From contig JAANYP010003726.1 in assembly GCA_020465985.1 (NCBI GenBank), forward strand, positions 513,132-577,131: a stretch of 64,000 bases of DNA, read 5' to 3'. Below are positions 11,767-22,130 of this stretch, in pieces (within the stretch, counting starts at the first letter, position 1; every line of letters begins with the position of its first letter). The translations under genes were made by a program, and so were the position numbers. A model generated the notes under the pieces. It ran no database searches and was not told the origin of the DNA. It worked only from the letters and a program-made list of their open reading frames with translations. The DNA is from Centrapalus pauciflorus (lineage: Eukaryota > Streptophyta > Magnoliopsida > Asterales > Asteraceae).

Positions 11767-12168
11767 TTAGATTAAGGGACAGTGAAGGCGATTCAGGGAA
11801 TGGGCTTCAGCGGGTTGGTCAAGGATATGACGTATGGCTGCGGTGGTTATCTTGACTAGGACACAGTCTATGGTGTTGGTGAAGTGTGGTTCGGCATCGG
11901 TGACAAGTTTTAACCGATTCCAGAATTGTTGCAGGTAGATTTGGGGAACGGAGATGGCTGTGGAAAGGGAGTGGTAGATTGGGTGGTTTGTCAGGATGTC
12001 GAAGGCTAGTGTTTCGGGTTCGCGGGTGAGAATGAACACATCAAGCTGCCAATTATGTGGCATGAAATCAACGAATTTGGCTTGGGGAAGAATGGATTCT
12101 TCGAGTAACTGGGCGTTGTTGTTGGGAATGGGGGGATGGGGTATGGTAAGTACGACTGCGGGTTCCAT
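11767..12168 (-). pseudogene. accessory ORF of Copia A, N-terminal module
   Basis: The frame starts at the ATG at 12168, five bases after a splice-acceptor-like TTTACAG. It reads MEPAVVLTIPHPPIPNNNAQ and contains SVPQIYLQQFWNRLKL. The 133 codons match Copia B 468-824 throughout. It is cut at the internal deletion near 11790-11770. Confidence 0.7.
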
Positions 12169-13460
12169 GTTTCCTGTAAAGGTGCATCAAAGTTTAAACA
12201 GAAGACTTTAAATGATAAGACATTGATATGAAGTCTGGATAAGTGTGAAATAGAAACTGTCTGATCTGTTTAAAGCATCGGGTCTTTATTAGTATAATGG
12301 ATTTCTACTTAATAAAGTCCAAAGTCAATAGTTAAGAGACCAATGTTAGAACATGCATTTTCACTCAAACACTAATCCTAACTCTAACCAATGGTGCACC
12401 GGAATGAAAATCTTTTTGGGTTTTTGATTTATAATGAAAATGCAAAAATGGAAAATTTTAAAAAATATGTTAAGTATTGGATTTCGGATGGACCGAATTC
12501 GGATGAACAGTACCACCGAATTCGGATCCAGCTGAAATCCGGATGAAGAATGACAATGGCATGATATGGGCCGAATTTGGATGAAGTGGTGAAAGTGTAT
12601 GGTCCAAATTCGGATGTTGATGTGAATTCAGATGAGGTCCGAAATCGGATGTATGTATGCAATGAGATGGAATGGTACAAATTAGGATGGAACCCATAAT
12701 TCGGATGGGGACTGAATTCGGATCTCATCCAACTTAAGATGTACAGTGTATGATGAACTTAGACTTAATGAAAATTTTGGACTTGCTTTGAAGGACCGAA
12801 TTCGGATCAACAGTGGTCCGAGTTCGGATGCACAGTGTCCGAATTCGGTCTTTGAAGTTGGAAAAAGTTGGAATTTTGTCTAAGAGGGACATCCGAATTC
12901 GGGGCTTGGTCCGAATTCGGACGTCCGAAGTCCAACAGATCATTAAATGAGTTCATGCAACATGCAACGTGAACAGTTCAAAATTTGATAAAAATGCATG
13001 AAATTGAAAATCTTAGTCTAAAAACATGTAAGGAATAATTTATTGAAGTACAACTAAGTAAACAAAGCAGATTAAGGGACCTAAAAATACCAAAAACCGA
13101 AATGAAAAACTTTGAAAAATTTGAAAATCAAATGGACAAAATAGGAAGTTAAATGCTAAAATAAAGGTAGAAAAGTGTTACCTTATGATGCCGAAGTCAA
13201 AATAAGCAAGAAAAACGAAGAAAGGTGATGATCCACAAAGCTTCAAGTAAGAAAATGGAAGTTTGGTAGGCGGTGGTCGGCGTCGGTAAGGAGAGAAGGA
13301 GAAGAAGAAGTTTGAAAAACTTGAAGGAGAAGAAAGTTGTGGGTGTTGACCGTTGACCCGCCTCTTTTAAAAAGTATGGGTCGGGTCGGTGAGCAGGATC
13401 CGCGCCCAAAAAGTGCACGGGCCGCCGGATTGCAACCAAACACACACACAAACAAAATAA
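12169..13460 (-). promoter_or_regulatory. leader and probable intron of the accessory ORF
   Basis: On the minus strand a CT-rich leader (13330-13260) is followed by ATCATAAG/GTAACAC at 13182/13181, a good donor-like site. About 1 kb later comes CTTTACAG/GAAACATGG at 12174/12173. I infer a first exon ending at 13182 and an intron of about 1008 bp that contains the CCGAATTCGG array. The AG is conserved in Copia B, but the donor there lies outside the window. The CT-rich segment may also mark an internal transcription start. There is no expression evidence. Confidence 0.4.
12478..12935. repeat. CCGAATTCGG motif array (Copia A 3' region)
   Basis: Many copies of ACCGAATTCGGATGAACAG-like units and half units (AATTCGGATG, TCCGAATTCGG) occur over about 450 bp, irregularly spaced and in both orientations. 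Outside this motif there is no similarity to the gypsy LTR arrays. Confidence 0.85.
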
Positions 13461-14084
13461 AGATTTGGGCCTTAAAAATAAATAAAAACAAACATTTTAA
13501 ACAAAAATTTGGCGCAATTTAGACAAATAAAAATAATCAAATGCACAATAAAATAACTTTGAGATTTTCTTTCAACAATTGAGTTAAGACAAAATAAAAT
13601 AAATAAGATAAAATATTTTTGGCTTTTTGACAAATTTAAAAAAATAAAATATTTTTTGGATTTTCTGACCTATTAAATTAAACTTTAAAATCTAAAAGTT
13701 AACCAACCTAAAATTTAAAAATTTAACTAAGAGAAATAATAAAAATAAAAGGAACAAAGAATATTAAAAATTAGCATCCTAACTATACTCCCCCTCAAAT
13801 AAACACATCTTCGCTTCTTTATCTTTTTCAGATAAAATCCTTGAACCTATTTAGCCTTAAAGATTCAGACAAACCTGGATAACATTTGCATCCCACTCAG
13901 TGACGAAAAATTCACTCAGCAATTTGTCAGGATCATTAATTATTGAAGATGTACATAGATAAGGAAACATTGACTTTTAATTTTGTGACACCACCCTTAA
14001 ATTTAAATAAAAGATATTTTTTAAAATAAAGGAATTTCAAACATGATAGTTTGAAATAGAATTATTTAAGACAATATCTGATAT
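13461..14084 (-). other. untranslated spacer after Copia A pol
   Basis: A very AT-rich region with many A/T homopolymer runs and no coding frame. It lies between the RNase H stop (14085) and the leader of the accessory ORF. Confidence 0.6.
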
Positions 14085-14372
14085 TTAATTGGAAGGCGGA
14101 TTCAACATGCCGATATGGGATACTAAAAACTGAAAATGAGGTTCGTCTAAAGCCTTAGTAAAGATATCCGCAAGTTGATATTCCGTGCCAATTAAATACA
14201 ACTCAATTGTTCCCTTTTCTACATGATCTTTAATAAAATGATACCTGATATCTATGTGTTTTGTTCGAGAGTGCTGCACGGGATTGCAAGAGATGGCAAT
14301 TGCACTTCGAAAATCGCAGTAAATTGGAATATTGATTAGTGAGAATTCATAATCGTGTAATTGTGTTATCAT
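14085..14372 (-). pseudogene. Copia A RNase H C-terminal part
   Basis: The frame contains YCDFRSAIAISCNPVQHSRT, then HIDIRYHFIKDHVEKG and QLADIFTKALDE. These are the conserved C-terminal blocks of Copia RNase H. It is the end of pol. The preceding blocks (EAEYVAAASYC) are readable at about 14430-14390 but in a different frame. Confidence 0.85.
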
Positions 14373-15151
14373 CTACAGCACTTGAGAGCAATAGCTTGCA
14401 GCTGCTACATACTCAGCTTCATCTGTGGATGTTGACATATATTTGTCAGAAATTACTGTCAGCAGATCCAAATATAATGTCGTCGACATATATTTGTACT
14501 AGCATTATGTGTGGGCCTTCCTTTTTCGTCAACAGAGTTTTGTCCACCACACCTTTGCTGAAACCAACAATGATAAGAAAATTAGAGAGACTATCATACC
14601 ATGCGCGAGGTGCTTGTTTTAAACCATAAAGGGCCTTGTCTAGCTCACAAACATCGTCAGGTTTCTGTGCGTCAACAAATCCTTGTAGTTGTTCAACGTA
14701 CACCTCTTCGTTAAGTTCACCGTTAGGAAAGGCTGTCTTGACGTCCATCTGGTACACTTTGAAGTCCTTGTGTGCCGCGTACGCCAAGAAGATTCTGATA
14801 GCTTCGATCCGTGCAACTGGAGCGAAGGTCTCGTCATAATCTATCCCATCTTGTTGTCGGTAGCCTTTGGCAACAAGTCTCGCTTATTCCTTATCACATT
14901 TCCGTCTCATCTCGTTTGTTCTTATAGATCCACTTTCTTCCGATCATTGTACGGTCTTTTGGCTTGGGAACTAACCGCCATACTCTGAGCTGTTCAAACT
15001 GGTTGAGTTTTTCTTGCATTGCAACTATCCAGTCTGGGTATTTTAGTGCTTCATCCACACGAGCCTGCTCTATCATACTAAAAAAATGATGCGAAGAGAC
15101 ATTCATTAACAGACGCCCTACGTGTTTGGACTCCAGTTGAAACATCACCAA
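14373..15151 (-). pseudogene. Copia A reverse transcriptase with internal deletion
   Basis: The 15151-14894 frame has the RT N-terminal block (ALKYPDWIVAMQEKLNQFEQ, RKWIYKNKRDE). The 14787-14446 frame has the fingers/palm blocks FKVYQMDVKTAF, LYGLKQAPRAWY and the catalytic box YVDDIIFGS. A frame break lies between 14894 and 14787. Immediately after the YVDD box the sequence jumps into RNase H, so about 200 residues usually found between them are missing. The enzyme is dead. Confidence 0.85.
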
Positions 15152-16469
15152 TGATCTGATTCGTTGGGTGACTTCGGGTCCATTTAGTCTCGTGTGGAAG
15201 GGGTGCTCAGGATGGAATATCAGTGGTTAAAGTGGGGATGGATGATGATTCATGGTCAATGGTTTCAAGTGATGGTACCACTGGTTCCCGTTCGAGTTCC
15301 GAATGTTCAGATGAAGGAAGGATATTAGGCATTATATGCGAGGCTATTTCAGGAGTAGATTCAACTGCGGATGTATCAGTGGAAGATGTTGATGGATGAG
15401 GATACGATGTGGATGAAGATGGAGCGGATAAAACTTGTGGTGCAGTTGAATTGTTGGATGGATTACACACATTTTTAGCAACATTAGACACATTAGCGTT
15501 AGGACCGAAAAATTCAACATAAAAAGGATCAAATAAATTAACTAAATCGGAAGATGAAAAAGAAGTAGAGTGAGTAGAAGAGTCTCCAGGCATTTGCGTA
15601 ATGAGTTGTCCTGTATGATCAACTTCGGGTGCCAGTTCAGCCAACTCATCAAATGTGACATGCACACTTTCATTGGCTGTCCTGGTTCGGGTATTGTATG
15701 CAAGATAAGCCTTCAAGTTGGATGAGTATCTAATGAAGATCACTTCATCCGCTTTCTCGTTGAATTTCCCGAGGTTGTCTTTATCATTCAGCACATAGCA
15801 CCTGCAACAAAATACATGTAAGTACTTGATAAAAGGCACTTTATTTAGAAACAGTTGATAAGGAGTTTTATTGAAGTGCTTATGGATTATGGAGCGATTC
15901 TGTGTATAGCAAGCTGTTGATACGGCTTCGGCCCACAAGAATGGAGGTAGCTTTGAGTAGGTTAGCATTGTACGAGCGGCTTCCATAAGGGTACGGTTAC
16001 GGCTTTCCACGACTCCATTTTGTTGAGATGTTCTAGCAGTAGAATATTGATGTTGAATACCTTTGGATCGAAAAAAGTCCTCAACAACCGAATTCTTGAA
16101 CTTCGTGCCGTTGTCAGATCTGATTGATTGAACGGACAGTTGTTGTTGGGTTTCGACACTCTTTATAAAATCTATGATTTCTTGAGCTGTCTCATCCTTG
16201 GATCGCAAGAACTTAACCCAGGTCTATCATGAATGGTCATCAATAACCAACACATATCGCTTCCCATTTATGCTTTGGGTCTGCATCGGTCCGCATAGAT
16301 CCATGTGAAGTAACTCCAATACTCTTTTTGTTGATGGTTCGAGTTTTGGTTTGTGAGATGATCGCTCCATCTTTCCTATCTCAAGCTCCACAAAGATGGT
16401 CTTTTTCATATCGCAATTCAGGGAAACCTTTAACCAGGTGTTTTGCAGCCAGCTTGTTGATATTGTCAA
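15152..16469 (-). pseudogene. Copia A integrase core
   Basis: The 16469-16227 frame carries LLHMDLCGPMQ (first catalytic Asp). The 16208-15207 frame (333 codons) carries SIRSDNGTKFKN (Asp32 of that frame) and QNGVVESRNRT (Glu68), a DD35E spacing. It continues through CYVLNDKDNLGKF...KADEVIF and NESVHVTFDELAELAPEVDH, the block typical of Sirevirus (SIRE/Maximus) elements. A frame break near 16208-16227 separates the first Asp from the rest. The C-terminal Ser/Thr-rich tail links to RT. Confidence 0.85.
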
Positions 16470-16944
16470 AGTTTAAGTGGGATAACTTTCGATGCCACAA
16501 CCAAGAGTCTTTTGAATAGGCTTTCGATAAAAGGCAAATGCTATCCTTAACTATGAGCTTAGCTACATCTATGGTAAAAGGGTTAGAGTTACGGGAACCA
16601 GATAAGATTTCTTTGCCATCCATACTCTTTACACTGCAGTTCTTAGCCCTAAATGTTACTTCTAGTCCTTTATCGCAGAGCTGTCCTATGCTAAATAGAT
16701 TATGTGATAATCCCTCAACATAGTCAACGTCCTTGATGACTAGATTATTTAAGACTAAGTCCCCGTATCCTTTTATATGAGCCTGATGATTGTTCCCGAA
16801 TTTTACCGTCCCACAATATTGTTCAACAACGTTGGACATCAATTCCCTTCTCCCAGTCATATACTTGGTGCAACCCGAATCCATATACCAGATGGATTTA
16901 GCCTGAAAAACAAGTAAATTCATACAATGAAAAACCAAATGCAT
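16381..16944 (-). pseudogene. Copia A protease C-terminal part and pre-integrase zinc domain
   Basis: WYMDSGCTKYMTG gives the aspartic protease active site (DSG). After SHNLFSIGQLCDKGL come WHRKLSHLNFDN and the start of the HHCC zinc-binding motif ending at CGA. The frame is 187 codons and shifts near 16400 before the second Cys pair. Confidence 0.85.
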
Positions 16945-17172
16945 TCAAACACATCCATCTTTTATTGACAATCAAACCGTGTTCTGAACCGAGATGTTCA
17001 GAAAACATGATGGAATACGACCGGGTCCTGAGCTGTGTGCACAGAAGCCAAATGTGTCGGTTTAAGCATATCCGACAAGCAGAAGAACGGGTCCTAGTCT
17101 ATGATAACTAGAAGCCAATTCATTGAAGAACGGGTCTTGATCAGAAGTAACCAAGAACCATCTGCATTAAGA

Positions 17173-17847
17173 TCATACAACTTTGGGTACCCATCTCAAT
17201 ATGGGTCCTTTTTGGTTAGGAGTTCCAGGTGTATATGGCACGTGTGCAGTATTAGGAACCCATTTAGCAGTTATGTGTGGTCCGGATGCATAGCCTTTTG
17301 GAATCCATTGAAGATTGGATTTATTAGGCTTTGGAACCTTGGGCAATGAAATTACCTTCGGTTTTTTACTTTTTGAGACCTTTTTGACCTTTGCTTTGGT
17401 TTTGGACCTCGGCAAAGGACAAGTCTCATTTTTCTTTGTGGCCGATGATGCAACATTCGTTATTTTCTTTTTGCGAATTCTTTTAGCAGGATATGGCACA
17501 AAAGCATTCATTTCAGGAACTTGACGTCTAAAACGAGTTGGACATAAATTAAACAATTCACTGAAAGAGTACTTTAAACAAACAGATGAATTCGTTACAT
17601 CGTTACACACATTGTTTTCTGAGATTACAGGCATCCTATCTCTAGAAACAAGTTCACTTGGCATTACAACCTTCTCCACAAAAAAACTTGAAAAATCCTG
17701 CATGGTGGTTTTTGGGACTCTTCTTACGTAATCTGTAGGAACAAAAGGACGAGAGTTAGTATGCATGGAAGATTTAGACTTTACAGATTTTTCTTTTTGT
17801 TGGTGAGTGGGTTTCTTAAAAGACTTGGATTGAATTAAACAAGTCAC
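17173..17847 (-). pseudogene. Copia A Lys-rich linker upstream of protease
   Basis: A 224-codon frame with a strongly basic segment (KAKVKKVSKSKKPK) and repeated W(I/V)PK words. This matches the Lys-rich spacer before protease in Sirevirus-like polyproteins. It has no enzymatic motif. It contains the first unit of a local tandem duplication. Confidence 0.6.
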
Positions 17848-18122
17848 TGAAAGAGTACTTTAAACAAACAGAAGAATTCGATACATTGTTACACACATTG
17901 TTTTCAGAGATTACAGACATCCTATCTCTAGAAACAAATTCACTAGGCATTATAGCCTTCTTCACAAAAAAAAAACTTTAAAAATCTAGCATGGTGGTTT
18001 TAGGAACTCTTCTTACATAATCTGTAGGAACAAAACGATTAGAGTCAGTATGCATGGAAGATTTAGACTTTGCAGAATTTTCTTTTCGTTGGTGAGTGGG
18101 TTTCTTGAATGACTTGGATTGA
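17546..18122 (-). repeat. tandem duplication of about 288 bp in Copia A
   Basis: The block at about 17546-17833 is repeated at about 17834-18122. Shared landmarks are ACTGAAAGAGTACTTTAAAC at 17561 and 17846, and GACTTGGATT at 17822 and 18111. The two units differ at many positions and by a few indels, so the duplication is not recent. Confidence 0.85.
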
Positions 18123-18199
18123 ATCTGAGCCTTTTTAGAAACCTCATTTTTAAATGGTTTTGAGCATTCACCTTTATAAATGATAGAAGAATTTTCAGC

Positions 18200-18204
18200 G
18201 TTAG
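18200..18204. repeat. TSD of Gypsy 1, left copy
   Basis: GTTAG at 18200-18204 directly precedes the TG of the Gypsy 1 5' LTR. The identical GTTAG follows the 3' LTR at 28044-28048. This fixes both ends of the insertion in Copia A. Confidence 0.95.
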
Positions 18205-18426
18205 TGTAACAACCTAAGTTTTTATCAGTTATGTAATGACTATTTTGAGATAATAATATAATTTTGTTATATTATTTGGAATTTTCAAATATTGATTAAG
18301 AATAAAAATATATTAAGTAAATATAATTTTATATTATATGTTATGAATAATTAAAGATGATTAAGTTTAAAAGATAGATAAGATACAAAAGTTTAGTGGG
18401 TTAAATAGCAAAATTGATCAAATTAA

Positions 18427-18435
18427 TATATAAAA
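18427..18435 (+). promoter_or_regulatory. TATA box in Gypsy 1 5' LTR
   Basis: TATATAAAA lies about 45 bp upstream of the CT-rich stretch that probably marks the RNA start. The same arrangement is found in Gypsy 2 (45810-45818) and, with a different sequence around it, in Gypsy 3 (35941-35948). Confidence 0.6.
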
Positions 18436-19046
18436 ACTAAAATTTATGACCATTTAAGATCATTTAACCCACAAACCTCTCTCTCTCTAATCTCTCTCTA
18501 AAACTCACGGCAATTTCACAAAACTTACCAAGAAATTCAAGATTTGTTCAATTAATTGAAGAATCAAGACAAGGGGAGTTACAACAAATCATCAAACATC
18601 ATCAATTGACAACAATTCAAGGTAATTATCGATTAAATTTCCTTAATATTCAAGAGTTTGGTTCGGTTTTATTAAAAACCGAAACCAAGAGATTAAAATG
18701 TGGAAATTATGTGTTGCATGTGTATAAATTTAGAAAATTATGATGAATTTAAAGTGATAGATGAAACAGATTTAAAATTCGTGGGTTAAATCATCCAAAT
18801 TGAGCAAAAATCGGAATTTCTATGAAAAATAATGTTCTTGAGAAAATTATGAGTTTATGGATGATCTTGACTAAATTAAGATGTTTTTGATCAAAGAAAT
18901 TATATAAAAACACTCAAATAATGTTAATACAACTTTATATAAGATTGCATGTTAATAAAAAGTATTTTGGGGAATTTTTATGAAAAATCCGAATGAACAC
19001 CTTCAAGAACATCAAGAACATTTCTGGGAAAATTATGAAGGTATGA

Positions 19047-19345
19047 GTCCGAATTCGGTTGAAACCGAATTCGGATGAGTGGCTCATTTCGGATGGTACC
19101 CAATTCGGATCTAAAATTCGGACCTCACTTTGTAATTGGTTCGGATGTAGCATTTCGGATTTGAATGATCCGAATTCGGTCCTCATTTCGATTATAATCC
19201 TCAATTCGGATGATGTGCCCAAATTCGGATGCTTCCCAATTCGGTCCTAAATATCCTAATTCGTATGGCTCAATTCGGATCACTTTGATCCGGATCCGGA
19301 TGATCCGAATCCGGGTCCCCAATCCGGATGTATCCGAAATAGAGG
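19047..19345. repeat. CCGAATTCGG/TTCGGATG array in Gypsy 1 5' LTR
   Basis: About fifteen full or half motifs occur in 300 bp, for example TCCGAATTCGGTTG, AATTCGGATG and GATCCGGATCCGGATGATCC. Spacing is irregular. An identical array is in the 3' LTR at about 26416-26714. Confidence 0.9.
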
Positions 19346-20678
19346 GATCCGAAACCCAACATTTATATAATTGATATTTAATGAATGATTATATACATTG
19401 TTAAATGTATAAATAAAGGACTTTTTGAGAAATATTGAGACAGAGAATAAATTGAGAATAAAGAAGTTATCAGAATCAGATAGAATTACAGATTTCAATG
19501 ACCAAAAGAAATAATGAAATTCCATGATAATGATGATGATAAAGATGATGAAGTTAACATGATTTTATCATGAATGAATTTGAACAGATTCAGTATATTC
19601 TGAACAAAGATTTAAAGACTTAAAGACTTAAAAGCGGATCAGAGACTTGATTTGACAAAGAACAGAATTGACAAGATAAAATCCTGAGATAACTCAGGTG
19701 GCAGATTCATATATCTGTTTGACCAAGACCCAGACCAGTGAGTTATAGATATTCAAATTGAACATGCAAAGATCCGTTTGAGATATATTGATGCTGTTAC
19801 ATTATTTGACATTCATTTATCAGCTGGATTGAGACCTGTGCACACCATGGATGGGTGTTGCCCAGTGAATCATGATAGCTATTTGCTTATCATTTTATAT
19901 TGCATTTATTAGCGCTTCAGACTTTGCTTTATGATTCGTTGCTATCATGACTCCTAAGACTTATGCTTACTTCATTGATCAGACTTGATAAGATTTATTC
20001 AGCTTGACTAGCCCTTATGGTCTATTGTTCTAGACCCGGCTATTCCACCAGTTCTCACGAACTTGGTAATGACCTCCGATGTTCGGCCATGTTGACCTAC
20101 TGGTAGCTAGCCCAGTATGTGGCTGATCCCCACGATATAAGCGTGAGTGTGGTTTGAACATCATCCGATCTTAAGATACTATATCTCAATCATGATGAGG
20201 GCTGTAGCGGCAGCCAAGACTTATCACGCTTAGAATAATGACTCCGCTTGACACGCATGTTAATATTGAAAATCTATAAACTCACTAAGCTTTGCTTACA
20301 GATGTTGCTTTAAAATTTTACAGGAAAAGCCAAAGGAAAATCACCTGCAGGACCTAGTGCTTAGGTCATCAAGAAATCCAAGTTTTGAAGCTTTCCTAGA
20401 CCACTTCTCAACAAACTTTCTGGTACTGATTTGGAAGACAGCTAATGTGGTGGTTCTGGGTAGACTTGTTGTGATGATTGATGTTATGAATAGATTAGAT
20501 GTTACCCTTTTATAATTTTATTTTGAAATATGTAAACTTAAATCCTAATCTGTAATGTACATGTAATTTTTTTTAATTCCGTAATTAATTACCCTATCTT
20601 AGTTTGGTTGATATCGTATTGCATGATGTGGGACCTAGACTGGTGAGCACTGCCCCTTAAGGGGTGGTCTTCACAGGA

Positions 20679-20690
20679 TGGTATCAGAGC
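20679..20690 (+). promoter_or_regulatory. primer-binding site of Gypsy 1
   Basis: TGGTATCAGAGC, complementary to the 3' end of initiator tRNA-Met, lies three bases after the 5' LTR end. Confidence 0.95.
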
Positions 20691-20874
20691 ACTAGTTTGA
20701 GTGAATCAAGTATTACGTAAGTATACTTGATCTCAAACTGAAGCAATACATATGTATCAATCATTTAGGTGGTTTGAACTGAGATAGGATGTACAGACTA
20801 TTAGGATGGGAAAAAGGGTACATAGATCTAAGCCTATAAACTGATAGTTAATTGATTTTAATTTTCAGTAGAAG

Positions 20875-22130
20875 ATGTCAGGATCAGGATCAGGTGATAT
20901 TCCCAACAATATGACCCAACAACAAATGTTTGAAATGATGCAACAATTTCTAGCCCAACACTCAGAACAACAAAACAAAATGATGCAAGAACAGTTTCGT
21001 GCCAGAGATGAGGCCGAAGCTAAAAGACGTGAAGAAAAGAAAAATAAGAGAAAAGAAAAGCAAGTCCAGACCAATGAATCTGATTCTGATAATTCAAATC
21101 CAGAAACCCAAATAGCTCAGCCAAAAGGCTGCAAATTCAAAGATTTTAAAGCGAGCGGTGCCCTGAACTTTGAGGGTACAGTAAATCCGATTCAAGCGAT
21201 GGATTGGATTAGTCATACTGAAGAAATCTTCAGGATTTCTGATTGTCTAGATTCGAAGAAAGTAAGCTATGCGTCTGCACTATTTGTGGGAGCTGCTCGT
21301 GCCTGGTGGAAAACCCAGCGAAAGTATCTATGGTGAGGAGGTGATTCAGACTTTAGAATGGGAGCAGTTTCTAGACATGTTCAATGCGAAATACTGCCCA
21401 GTTGACCAGCAAGATAAGATGGAAGTCCAATTAATGCAACTGACTCAGGGAACGAAGACTGTAGATGAATATGAACACGAATTTTCGAGATTATGTGGCT
21501 ACTCTTCTTACTAAGTGGCAACAGAGGAAAGGAAAATGAATAGGTTCCGAGTAGGACTCAATCCTAGATACAGACATCCGATGAGCGCGATCAAATACAA
21601 GAGTTACTTGGAAATGGTAGAAGCGGCTAGACAAATCGAGCGAGGGTACTTAGAGTATGGTGATCAGTTATACGCTCCGTCTACTAACCCGATGAATCCG
21701 TCTCCTCCAAAGAAACAGCGATTTGGCAGATTCTTTAAGCCAAATAAATCTCAGTCTCAGCAATCCTATCAGCATAGTTCACAACCGAAAGCGCAAGCCT
21801 ACTCACTGACAAACGAGCCGCGATTCTGCAAGAGATGCAGAAAGTCTCACATGGGACTATGTAATCCGGATGACGTTACTTGCTTCGCGTGCAACATGAT
21901 CGGTCATAGTAGTGAAGAATGTCCACAGCAGGGACGTGGATGTGCGAAATGCGGTAAAAGAGGGCACTTCATGTATCAGTGTCGTAGCGGACCACGTTAT
22001 CAGCCACAGTCATCAGCTAGAGGGTCGACAGTTAAAAGTTCTGCTGCAACGCCAACTGCACGGACTCGAGCGTTCCAAATAACGGCAGAAGAGGCGAGAG
22101 AAACACCTGACGTAGTCACCGGTACGTTTC
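20875..22130 (+). pseudogene. Gypsy 1 gag (frameshift and stop)
   Basis: The ATG at 20875 follows an acceptor-like TTTTCAG. The product should package element RNA. The capsid-like (Retrotrans_gag) block includes GAARAWWKTQ, EYEHEFSRLCGYSSY and RFRVGLNPRYR. Two CCHC knuckles follow (CFACNMIGHSSEEC, CAKCGKRGHFMYQC) after a Cys-rich CKRCRKSHMGLC. One extra A near 21320, relative to Gypsy 2, shifts the frame after KTQR. At 21512-21514 a TAA stands where Gypsy 2 has CAA. The knuckle region lies in the open frame 21515-22912. Confidence 0.9.

Larger units (their letters stand above)
18205..20675 (+). repeat. 5' LTR of Gypsy 1
   Basis: 2471 bp from TGTAACAACC to GGTCTTCACA. It contains a TATA box (TATATAAAA, 18427-18435), a CT-rich leader around 18475-18505, a donor-like AAG/GTAATT at 18621/18622 and a CCGAATTCGG array at 19047-19345. 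An acceptor-like TTTTACAG at 20316-20323 is followed by a conserved GKAKGKSPAGPS-type frame. Confidence 0.95.

Noticed and set aside
13197..13522. Overlapping short ORFs on both strands in a GC-richer patch of Copia A
   Set aside because: The CT-rich and GC-rich composition fits an untranslated leader. No conserved protein motif is present and no counterpart can be checked in Copia B.
18935..19525. ORFs of 60-95 codons repeated in both LTRs of Gypsy 1, and similar pairs in Gypsy 2 and 3 LTRs
   Set aside because: They are made of the palindromic motif array (Ile/Arg- or Glu/Phe-rich nonsense) and appear on both strands. They are duplicated only because the LTRs are.
20679..20690. Possible tRNA gene near TGGTATCAGAGC
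   Set aside because: Only the 12-base primer-binding match is present. There is no cloverleaf around any of the primer sites.
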